12,128 nucleotides of DNA from Candidatus Pelagibacter sp. (GTDB taxonomy: Bacteria; Pseudomonadota; Alphaproteobacteria; Pelagibacterales; Pelagibacteraceae). The stretch lies in assembly GCA_028226735.1 (NCBI GenBank), contig JAOIYV010000015.1, positions 1 through 12,128 on the forward strand, given 5' to 3'. The stretch's first letter is position 1; each line of letters begins with the position of its first letter. The notes under the pieces are model-generated. The model did not search any database, was not told where the DNA came from, and worked only from the letters and a program-made list of their open reading frames with translations. Below are positions 6,208 through 12,128 of the stretch, one piece after another. The position numbers and the translations under genes are program-made.

Positions 6208-7389
6208 ATGACAAAAAAATATGATGTTATTATAGTGGGAGCAGGAGCCGCTGGTATGATGAGCGCCATTGAAGCTGGAAAAAGAGGAAGAAAAGTACTT
6301 CTAGTTGACCATGCTAAAAAGATAGGTGAAAAAATTCGTATATCTGGTGGAGGAAGGTGTAACTTCACTAATACCAATACTCATCCTAGTAAATTTATTT
6401 CAAAAAATCCTAAATTTATAATATCTGCCTTAAGTCAGTATACACAAAATGATTTTATCAATTTAATAAAAAAACATAATATCAAATATCATGAGAAAAA
6501 ATTAGGTCAGCTTTTTTGTGATCAAAGTGCGCAACAAATTGTAGATATGCTTCTTTTAGAGTGTAAAACTGCAAATGTTACCATTATGAAAGAAACTATT
6601 ATTACTGAAGTTGATAAAGAAGATAATCAATATTTTATTATTATTGGTGATGATAAGTATTTTTGTAATTCATTAATTATTGCAACGGGAGGTCTTTCTG
6701 TTCCTAAAATTGGAGCAAGTAAATTTGGTTACGAGATAGCAAAAAAATTTAATATAAATATTATTAACACATTGCCAGCATTAGTACCTTTAACTTTTAA
6801 TGAAAAGATACTTGAAATATGCAAAGAACTTAGTGGTTTATCTTTAGAAGCTGTTGTTTTTTTTAATAAAGTTTTTTTTCAAGAAGGAATGTTATTTACA
6901 CATAGGGGATTAAGTGGTCCATCTATATTACAAATTTCTTCATATTGGAAATTAGGAGATAGTATTAAGATTAATCTTTCACCAAAATTAGATATTTTTG
7001 AAATTTTAGAAAATGAAAAGAAATCAAATCCTAAGCATGATATTAATAATATTATTGCAGAAATCCTTCCAAAGAGATTAGCTTCTATAATTTGTAAAGA
7101 GAATAATGTTAGTGGCAATATATCTGAATTACCAAATAAGTTATTAAAACAATTGAGTGAATCTATTAATACTTGGGTTGTTAATCCCATTGGGTCTGAA
7201 GGCTATAGAACAGCCGAAGTTACTTTGGGGGGTGTAGACACTAATGAAATTTCTTCAAAAACAATGATGTCAAAAAAAAACCCTGGTTTATTTTTTATTG
7301 GAGAAGTTGTTGATGTTACTGGTCACTTAGGTGGGTATAATTTTCAATGGGCCTGGTCGTCAGGTTATGTTGCAGGTCAATACGCTTAA
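6208..7389 (+). CDS. YhiN/HI0933-family FAD-dependent oxidoreductase (BaiN-like)
   Basis: A 393-residue flavoprotein of usual family length. The N-terminus has the Rossmann dinucleotide motif GAGAAG (residues 11-16) after YDVIIV, and the family-specific RISGGGRCNFTN (44-55) that binds FAD. A second conserved region, ATGGLSVPKIGASKFGY, lies in the middle of the protein. The C-terminal GHLGGYNFQWAWSSGYVAGQ closes the FAD site. Members are cytoplasmic and widespread, often annotated as aminoacetone oxidase or NAD(P)/FAD-dependent oxidoreductase; a physiological reaction is not established for most. It probably shares a transcript with slyX, 15 bases upstream. Its stop overlaps the stop of the convergent dioxygenase gene by 4 bases, leaving no space for a dedicated terminator. 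The family call is firm; the substrate is unknown. Confidence 0.88.
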   Translation: MTKKYDVIIVGAGAAGMMSAIEAGKRGRKVLLVDHAKKIGEKIRISGGGRCNFTNTNTHPSKFISKNPKFIISALSQYTQNDFINLIKKHNIKYHEKKLGQLFCDQSAQQIVDMLLLECKTANVTIMKETIITEVDKEDNQYFIIIGDDKYFCNSLIIATGGLSVPKIGASKFGYEIAKKFNINIINTLPALVPLTFNEKILEICKELSGLSLEAVVFFNKVFFQEGMLFTHRGLSGPSILQISSYWKLGDSIKINLSPKLDIFEILENEKKSNPKHDINNIIAEILPKRLASIICKENNVSGNISELPNKLLKQLSESINTWVVNPIGSEGYRTAEVTLGGVDTNEISSKTMMSKKNPGLFFIGEVVDVTGHLGGYNFQWAWSSGYVAGQYA

Positions 7390-8213
7390 TATTTACCCTT
7401 TTGCTGTGATCCTGCATAAAATATTTTCTGAAGATTGTCATTTTCTTGTTTTTTAATTCTTAAATCGTTTTTATCCAAAAGTGATTTAGGTCTATGAATT
7501 GTTTTATGATAGTTAAATTCATCAACACCTCTTGCTAATTGAACACCATTTTCACCGAGCACCTGCTTTACATTGGTGCCTATATAACTTTGGATCACAA
7601 AACCTATTCTTCTATCATTACTTTTGTTTAAATCTGAACCATGAACAACTGTTGGATGATGTAGTGACATTTGTCCAGCTTTCAGAATTAGTGGTATAGT
7701 TTTACCAATAGGCACATTATTTACAGTTTGGCCCCTAGTTAATAAGTTACCTTCATTAAACATTTGATCATGGTCTTTAAGACTATCTTTATGAGATCCA
7801 GACCACATTCTCATACAGCCATTATGTTCATTAGAATCTGTTATAGCAACCCAAGCAGTAACCCAATTATGAGGTTTTAGCCCAATATATTTTGCATCTT
7901 GATGATAACTCACAAATCCCTTTTCATTTGGATTTTTAATAAAGAGAGTTGTTCCACAAACAAGTATATTCTCACCAATAACACTTTGAATGGTATCCAA
8001 TATTTTAGAATCATGTGTCACTTCATCTAAAAGTGGTGATATAAGATGAGCATTATACCTACCTGATTTATTTAGCTCTCCAGGCATTCTATCTTCAATC
8101 AGTTCTATTTCTTTTCGAATTTTAATAGCTCTACTGTTTGAAAAAATATCTATTGGAGAGATAAAACCCTCATCATTATATTGTTTAAGTTGATTTGCAG
8201 AAAGATTAGACAT
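7386..8213 (-). CDS. PhyH-family Fe(II)/2-oxoglutarate dioxygenase
   Basis: A 275-residue phytanoyl-CoA-dioxygenase-like protein. The iron-binding triad is intact: His104 and Asp106 in YHQDAKYIGL and His191 in VVHGSDLN, followed about ten residues later by Arg201/Arg202 for the 2-oxoglutarate carboxylate. The pattern VTAWVAITDSNEHNGCMRMWSGSH (residues 118-141) is the usual core between the iron ligands. Because the second position is Asp rather than Ala, a hydroxylase is expected rather than a SyrB2-type halogenase. The ectoine hydroxylase signature is not present, so I do not call it EctD despite the nearby Ehu-type importer. The substrate is unknown; the family includes enzymes acting on lipids, osmolytes and phosphonates. 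It is transcribed opposite to all close neighbours, overlapping the flavoprotein stop by 4 bases and starting only 18 bases from the divergent MOSC gene. Confidence 0.85.
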   Translation of the reverse strand: MSNLSANQLKQYNDEGFISPIDIFSNSRAIKIRKEIELIEDRMPGELNKSGRYNAHLISPLLDEVTHDSKILDTIQSVIGENILVCGTTLFIKNPNEKGFVSYHQDAKYIGLKPHNWVTAWVAITDSNEHNGCMRMWSGSHKDSLKDHDQMFNEGNLLTRGQTVNNVPIGKTIPLILKAGQMSLHHPTVVHGSDLNKSNDRRIGFVIQSYIGTNVKQVLGENGVQLARGVDEFNYHKTIHRPKSLLDKNDLRIKKQENDNLQKIFYAGSQQKGKY

Positions 8214-8231
8214 ATTATTTTAAAACTTTAT

Positions 8232-9012
8232 ATGAGTGTAACAATTTCTTCAATTAATTATTGTCCGGTTAAATCTGTATCATTTCAAACAATTGAAAAG
8301 TGTGAAATTAAAAAGAATATTGGAATTATTGGAGATAGAATATTTGCTTTCGCTAAAGATTTAGATTTAGATCAGGTTAAGCTATTTGAAAAAAACCCAA
8401 ATGAGAGAAAAGGTAAGTGGAATAAAGTTTTAACACTCTCCAGCTTTAAATAAATATAATTTTGTGTTTAAAGATGAAAAACTAACACTAACCTTTAAAG
8501 ATAAAGAAATTTTTACTATCGACATAAATCAATTTAGTGAAAGACAAGCACTATCAAATAAAATTACAGAATTAGAAGACTCTTTAAAACAACCAATAAT
8601 TTTAATGAATAACAAAGAGTTTCCTTTTTTTGATACTTCTATCTCAAAAAAAGTAGATTTTATTAATTCAGTTTCACTCTTAAATATTCAAAGTATCAAT
8701 GATTTTCAAAAAAAAATTAATAAAAAGATAGAAGCATCAATATTTAGAGGAAATATTTGTATAGATGGTATCGAACCTTGGAAAGAACGTGAATGGATTG
8801 GTAAAATTATCAAGATTAATGGAGTTTCTTTTAAGGTTGAAAAAAACATACCAAGATGTGTGGCAATTAATTTAAAACCAAAAACAGACGATAAATCTTT
8901 TAATTTACTGCAATCATTAAAAAAAACTTACAATCACTTCGAAATGGGAATCTATTTAACTGCCTTAGATAATGGAAAAGTAGAAGTAGGCAACAAAATA
9001 GAAACCATTTAA
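8232..9012 (+). pseudogene. MOSC-domain protein gene broken by a frameshift
   Basis: Two consecutive reading frames together make one MOSC protein of about 255-260 residues. The 5' part (8232-8453, 73 residues) carries the N-terminal beta-barrel with YCPVKSVS (10-17) and GIIGDRIFAF (31-40). The 3' part, open from 8434 and continuing to 9012, carries the MOSC core: FRGNICIDG, then W..REWIG, then the conserved cysteine in NIPRCVAINLKP, and a C-terminal GKVEVGNKIE. MOSC domains, as in YcbX and the molybdenum cofactor sulfurase tail, bind or deliver sulfur and molybdopterin. The switch from one frame to the other must fall within 8434-8450. The best independent start for the 3' half is a GTG at 8464. 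This could be a real recent loss of function or a sequencing/assembly indel; both halves are otherwise well conserved, which favours a recent event or an error. Confidence 0.8.
8434..8450 (+). other. Frameshift site in the MOSC gene
   Basis: The upstream frame reads ...KVLTLSSFK and stops at TAA 8451-8453, with a second in-frame TAA at 8457-8459. The downstream frame is closed by TAA at 8431-8433 and then reads HSPALNKYNFVFKDEK. The shift, one extra base or two missing bases, therefore lies between 8434 and 8450, a stretch containing the short CTCTC run. Confidence 0.75.
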
Positions 9013-9103
9013 TAAAGTTTTTTATTTATATCAACCTTAGATTGAATATTTCATACTATACAAACTAGTGTAATTTTGTTTTAATTATCGAAATAAACTT
9101 AAC

Positions 9104-9109
9104 GAGAGG
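9104..9109 (+). promoter_or_regulatory. Strong Shine-Dalgarno site of the binding-protein gene
   Basis: GAGAGG lies 5 bases before the ATG at 9115. This is clearly better than the ribosome sites of the genes upstream and fits a highly translated periplasmic binding protein. The 102-base gap before the gene (9013-9114) must hold its promoter, but I see only weak candidates (for example TATACA at 9057) without a matching -35. Confidence 0.6.
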
Positions 9110-9114
9110 AAATA

Positions 9115-9960
9115 ATGAATAGATTTTTAAAATCAATTACAGTTTTTCTTGTAATCCTTTTTAGTATCTCATCAGTTAACGCAGCTACATTGACTGAAAG
9201 GTTAAAAGATGGACACAAGTTAAGGCTTGGTTTTGGTACTGCAGTACCGTGGGCTTATGCTGGAGATAACGGTGAAGCTCTAGGATTTGTTAATATGATT
9301 GCTTTAACAGTTCTTGAAGAAATGGGAATTACTGAACATGAAACAAAAGTGTTCGAATGGTCAGGATTAATCCCAGGCATTAATGCTAATAGATCAGATA
9401 TGGTAACTGGTGGTATGTATATCCTTAAAAGTAGATGTGCAAACATGAATTTTTCTGACCCAATTGGAGTTTTTGGAGATGCTATGTTAGTACCTAAAGG
9501 TAACCCTAAAAACATAAATAACTATGCTGATGTTATCAGTACAGGTGCTAAACTTGTAACTGGCGCTGGTTTTAACACTGTTGAAGCAGCAAAGAAATAT
9601 GGTGTTCCGGAAAGTCAAATGATGTTAGTTGAAGGAGAGGTAGGAATTCTTGCTGCAATGAAAGCAGGAAGAGCCGATGTTGCTGTACAAACTTTTTTTG
9701 GTGCTAAAGAGCATGAAGAAAAAACAGGCGGTGCATTTGAAGTTACTGATCCAAAATTAATGCCAAAAGAAACTTTAAATGTAGTTGGTATTGGATTTAG
9801 AAAAACCGATGTTGAATTTAGAGATAACTTCAACAAAGCATTAGCTAAAGTTATGGCCAACCCAGCTAAAATGTTAGAAAGAGCAGGTGAATATGGTTAT
9901 GATAAAGCTCAACTTCCACCTCCTTCTATGAGTACTGAGTGGGCTTGCTCGACTAAGTAA
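9115..9960 (+). CDS. ehuB: EhuB-type periplasmic substrate-binding protein of an ABC importer
   Basis: A 281-residue solute-binding protein (family 3, amino-acid type) with a clear signal peptide: Asn-Arg-Phe-Leu-Lys at the N-terminus, a hydrophobic core at 8-18 and a probable cleavage after Ala23 (VNA/A). The mature protein follows EhuB, the ectoine/hydroxyectoine receptor, with LRLGFGTAVPWAYA (36-49), SGLIPGINANRSDMVTGGMY (83-102) and the conserved Arg107 in KSRCANM, expected to bind the ligand carboxylate. Aligned from memory with Sinorhizobium EhuB, aromatic pocket positions are kept as Trp46, Trp82 and Tyr102, but the glutamate of the NEAP motif is Ala43. The ligand may therefore not be ectoine. 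It is followed by a strong intrinsic terminator and then the permease and ATPase genes, so it probably exceeds the membrane components in expression. Other amino-acid-like solutes remain possible. Confidence 0.82.
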   Translation: MNRFLKSITVFLVILFSISSVNAATLTERLKDGHKLRLGFGTAVPWAYAGDNGEALGFVNMIALTVLEEMGITEHETKVFEWSGLIPGINANRSDMVTGGMYILKSRCANMNFSDPIGVFGDAMLVPKGNPKNINNYADVISTGAKLVTGAGFNTVEAAKKYGVPESQMMLVEGEVGILAAMKAGRADVAVQTFFGAKEHEEKTGGAFEVTDPKLMPKETLNVVGIGFRKTDVEFRDNFNKALAKVMANPAKMLERAGEYGYDKAQLPPPSMSTEWACSTK

Positions 9961-9982
9961 TTAAAGGAAAATAAATAAATTT

Positions 9983-10018
9983 AATCAGGCGACTTTATAT
10001 TGTCGCCTGATTTTTTTT
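9983..10018 (+). terminator. Intrinsic terminator between binding-protein and permease genes
   Basis: A perfect 11-base-pair stem pairs AATCAGGCGAC (9983-9993) with GTCGCCTGATT (10002-10012) around an 8-base loop, followed by a run of eight T (10011-10018) that overlaps the stem end. It begins 22 bases after the ehuB stop and ends 24 bases before the ehuC start. It should stop most transcripts after ehuB and let a fraction continue into ehuCDA, a common way to make more binding protein than permease. Confidence 0.92.
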
Positions 10019-10027
10019 AATTAAATT

Positions 10028-10032
10028 AGAGG
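10028..10032 (+). promoter_or_regulatory. Shine-Dalgarno site supporting the GTG start of the first permease gene
   Basis: AGAGG lies 10 bases before the GTG at 10043. It is the only purine-rich site near the start and supports GTG as the initiation codon, since no ATG is found near the N-terminal sequence expected for the family. Confidence 0.5.
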
Positions 10033-10042
10033 TTTTTTCAAG

Positions 10043-10714
10043 GTGAGTTATTTTGCATTTCTAGCGGAACATGGCCCAACATTGTTACTAGGAACAGTAA
10101 CAACAATTAAAGTATTAGTTTGTGCTACAATTCTTTATGTAATTATTTCTATAATATTTGGATTAATGCGTTTATCAAAAAATCCAATTATCCAAGGAAC
10201 AGCAACAGTTTATATAGAATTTTTTAGAGGAACATCTTTATTAGTTCAATTGTTTTGGTTTTATTATGTGTTACCTTTTTTTGGTATTTCTTTAGAAGCG
10301 TTTACTGCTGGAGTTGTCGCAATTGGTATGAACTTTGGTGCTTATGGGGCTGAAATTGTTAGAGGTGGAATTTTAGCAGTTCCAAAAGGCCAATGGGAAG
10401 GAGCCTTTGCATTAAATTTTAGTCCAGCAAAAAGAATGAGAAGGATTATTATACCTCAAATTTTTCCTATTATTTTACCCCCTGCAGCTAATTTAACAGT
10501 AGAGCTTTTAAAAGCTACTGCACTTGTTGCTTTAGTTACAGTTGTTGATTTAACTTTTGAGGCAAAACAAATTAATTCTATTACTTGGCTTTCAGCTCAA
10601 TGTTTTGGAACTGCACTTTTAATTTATTATATCATTTCTAGATTTTTTCTTGTTCCATTTTTGCGTTGGCTAGAAGTTTTGGCTGCAAGAAAAGTTGGGA
10701 AAGGCAAGGCATAG
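10043..10714 (+). CDS. ehuC: EhuC-type ABC importer permease
   Basis: A 223-residue inner-membrane permease of the HisM/GlnP type, with about five membrane helices. FFRGTSLLVQLFWFYYVLP (60-78) is the polar-amino-acid permease signature, and the ATPase-contacting EAA-like loop is WEGAFALNFSPAKRMRRII (118-136) followed by PQ. The C-terminal half with KATALVALVTVVDLTF fits EhuC rather than EhuD. It starts with GTG, supported by AGAGG upstream. It lies behind the intrinsic terminator, so its level depends on read-through from ehuB unless there is a hidden internal promoter. Its stop is one base before the ATG of the second permease, so the two are probably translationally coupled. Two non-identical permeases with one ATPase is the expected arrangement for this importer. 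Confidence 0.85.
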   Translation: MSYFAFLAEHGPTLLLGTVTTIKVLVCATILYVIISIIFGLMRLSKNPIIQGTATVYIEFFRGTSLLVQLFWFYYVLPFFGISLEAFTAGVVAIGMNFGAYGAEIVRGGILAVPKGQWEGAFALNFSPAKRMRRIIIPQIFPIILPPAANLTVELLKATALVALVTVVDLTFEAKQINSITWLSAQCFGTALLIYYIISRFFLVPFLRWLEVLAARKVGKGKA

Positions 10715-10715
10715 T

Positions 10716-11393
10716 ATGAACGCTGAATGGAGATGGGATTTTGCGATAGAGATTTTACCAAAAATGTTATTAGCAACATTGAACACTATAATGGCTGCTG
10801 GTATTGGTTATGCTATTGCAGCAATTGTAGGATTATTGTTTTTATTGGGTCAAAAAACTCAATTTAAAATAGTAAACATAATCAATAGAGAAATTGTTGA
10901 ATTTATTAGATCAACACCTTTGTTAATCCAATTATTTTTTGTTTATTTTGTGCTACCTCAATTTGGCATCACACTATCAGCTTGGGTTTGTGGAATGATC
11001 ACAATTGGACTTCATTTTGGAACATATCTTTCAGAAGTTTATAGAGGAGCCTTAGAAGGAGTTCCAAAAGCTCAATGGGAAGCGTGTAGAGCATTAAATT
11101 TTACAACTTTTTATACTTATAGAAGAATAGTTTTACCGCAAGCATTCCCAATAGCAATTCCAGGAATGGGAAACTATTTGGTAGGTATTTTTAAAGACAC
11201 ACCTTTACTATCTACAATTGGTGTTGCAGAATTATTCCATGCTGCAACTGCAGTAGGTGGTTATCACTATCGTTATTTAGAACCATACACTATAGTTGGA
11301 TTAATATTCTTAATTCTTTCAGTTCCTGCCGCTATTGGTATAAGAAAATTAGAAAGTTCAGTAAATAAAGCTCAAGGAAAGGCAAAACATTAA
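10716..11393 (+). CDS. ehuD: EhuD-type ABC importer permease
   Basis: A 225-residue HisQ/HisM-family permease forming the heteromeric channel with EhuC. The signature FIRSTPLLIQLFFVYFVLP lies at 63-81, the EAA loop WEACRALNFTTFYTYRRIV at 121-139, and the EhuD-like FKDTPLLSTIGVAELF at 159-174. I start it at the ATG at 10716, one base after the ehuC stop, preceded by purine-rich GGAAAGGCAAGG. The in-frame TTG at 10695 inside ehuC would add seven residues that are simply the ehuC tail in another frame. Its TAA is directly followed by the ATG of the ATPase gene with no gap. Sequence identity with EhuC is visible along the core, reflecting an old duplication. Confidence 0.86.
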   Translation: MNAEWRWDFAIEILPKMLLATLNTIMAAGIGYAIAAIVGLLFLLGQKTQFKIVNIINREIVEFIRSTPLLIQLFFVYFVLPQFGITLSAWVCGMITIGLHFGTYLSEVYRGALEGVPKAQWEACRALNFTTFYTYRRIVLPQAFPIAIPGMGNYLVGIFKDTPLLSTIGVAELFHAATAVGGYHYRYLEPYTIVGLIFLILSVPAAIGIRKLESSVNKAQGKAKH

Positions 11394-12128
11394 ATGAATA
11401 ATGAAAATAACCCTGAAGATGTTTTGGTAAAATTCTCTGATGTTACTAAACAATATGGAGACCTTGTTGTTTTAGATAAACTTGACTTAGAGATTAAGAA
11501 AAATGAAATGGTTTCAATTATTGGTCCATCAGGATCTGGTAAAACAACAGTTTTAAGAGTTTTAATGACTTTAGAAAAAATTAATCAAGGCATAATTCAT
11601 CTAGATGGTGAGCCACTAACCCATATGCCCAATAACAATAACAAACTTGTTGTTGCTAGTGAAAAATATTTAAGAGAAAGAAGATCAAAAATTGGGATGG
11701 TATTTCAACAGTTTAATCTTTTTCCACATATGACAGCACTTCAAAATTGTATAGAGGCTCCTATAGAGGTTCTTGGTATGAAAAAAGAAGAAGCCAAAGA
11801 AAGAGCTCTAGATTTATTAGAGTTAGTAGGTCTTACAGATAAAAAAGATGAGCATCCCTCAAGACTATCTGGGGGTCAGCAACAGCGTGTTGCTATAGCT
11901 AGAGCTTTAGCTATGAGACCAAAAGTGATGCTCTTAGATGAAATTACATCTGCATTAGACCCTGAAGTTGTTGGTGAAGTATTAAATGTAATTAGGTCAC
12001 TAAACGAAGAACACAATTTAACAATGATTATGGTAACTCACCAAATGGGTTTTGCTAGAGAAATATCGGATAGGGTATGTTTTTTTAATGAAGGAAAAAT
12101 TTTTGAACAAGGTCCACCAGAGCAATTA
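11394..12128 (+). CDS. ehuA: EhuA-type ABC importer ATPase (3' end outside window)
   Basis: The frame runs from the ATG at 11394 to the window end, giving 245 residues; family members are about 255-260, so only a short tail is missing. Visible motifs are Walker A GPSGSGKT (44-51), Q-loop FQQFN (104-108), the ABC signature LSGGQQQR (158-165), Walker B VMLLDE (178-183), D-loop SALDPE (186-191) and switch His216 in VTHQMGF. Every residue needed for ATP binding and hydrolysis is present. After the Walker B Glu it reads ITSALD rather than the common PTSALD, a variation also seen in Ehu-type ATPases. The 12-residue insertion around [12 protein letters not shown] (77-88) between Walker A and the Q-loop is also typical of the polar-amino-acid/Ehu class. 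The protein sits on the cytoplasmic face and powers the EhuC/EhuD channel. The start abuts the ehuD stop, indicating translational coupling. Confidence 0.92.
   Translation, partial: MNNENNPEDVLVKFSDVTKQYGDLVVLDKLDLEIKKNEMVSIIGPSGSGKTTVLRVLMTLEKINQGIIHLDGEPLTHMPNNNNKLVVASEKYLRERRSKIGMVFQQFNLFPHMTALQNCIEAPIEVLGMKKEEAKERALDLLELVGLTDKKDEHPSRLSGGQQQRVAIARALAMRPKVMLLDEITSALDPEVVGEVLNVIRSLNEEHNLTMIMVTHQMGFAREISDRVCFFNEGKIFEQGPPEQL

Noticed and set aside
7386..8213. PhyH gene as ectoine hydroxylase EctD
   Set aside because: The EctD signature around the first iron ligands is absent; the sequence there is YHQDAKYIGL.
8434..8463. Programmed -1 ribosomal frameshift joining the MOSC halves
   Set aside because: The downstream half is in the +1 (or -2) frame, so -1 slippage at the TTTAAA stretch cannot join them, and no known +1 signal is visible.
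9011..9026. AATAAA/TTTATT hairpin after the MOSC gene as a terminator
   Set aside because: It is made of only A/T pairs, has no G/C stem and no proper T-run; such pairs are expected by chance in this composition.
10695..10715. TTG-initiated N-terminal extension of ehuD into ehuC
   Set aside because: The ATG at 10716 has a purine-rich stretch upstream and sits one base after the ehuC stop, as expected for coupled permease genes.

Overview
The window is AT-rich, gene-dense DNA with intergenic gaps of a few bases, several genes lacking a clear Shine-Dalgarno site, and single-copy genes typical of streamlined marine Alphaproteobacteria. SAR11/Pelagibacter or a close ecological equivalent is the most likely source; this is inferred from composition and gene content, not from a marker gene. 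I see no tRNA, rRNA, CRISPR array, insertion sequence or phage structural gene, and no gap over about 110 bases without a gene.

Layout. (1) 1-357 is the 3' end of moeA (molybdenum cofactor synthesis). (2) 406-5694 is a same-strand cluster: an EamA/DMT membrane transporter, a creatinase, an arginine:glycine-type amidinotransferase and a threonine aldolase, with gaps of only 3-5 bases. After a 71-base leader comes a class IV, (R)-amine-transaminase-like aminotransferase. (3) 5710-5946 is a small reverse-strand gene with an ORF6C-like C-terminus and a tandem NHP repeat. (4) slyX and a YhiN/HI0933-type flavoprotein follow on the plus strand. (5) A reverse-strand PhyH-type Fe(II)/2-oxoglutarate dioxygenase overlaps the flavoprotein tail to tail. 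(6) A MOSC-domain gene is broken by a frameshift. (7) 9115-12128 is an ABC importer of the EhuBCDA type: binding protein, two permeases and an ATPase that runs off the window. A strong intrinsic terminator lies between the binding protein and the first permease.

How the genes may work together. The most notable part is region 2. Creatinase (creatine to sarcosine plus urea) sits three bases upstream of an amidinotransferase of the family that makes guanidinoacetate, the creatine precursor, from arginine and glycine. No guanidinoacetate methyltransferase is visible. With a threonine aldolase (threonine to glycine) next in line, the enzymes converge on glycine/sarcosine and the guanidino group. 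The cluster could salvage guanidino compounds from seawater, could run a glycine-cycled arginine-to-ornithine-plus-urea route, or could act on a guanidino compound not yet assigned. All residues expected for catalysis are present in both guanidino enzymes, so neither looks decayed. The Ehu-type importer downstream may feed an osmolyte or amino-acid-like solute into the cell, but its binding protein appears to lack an acidic residue recalled for the ectoine pocket, so its ligand is uncertain.
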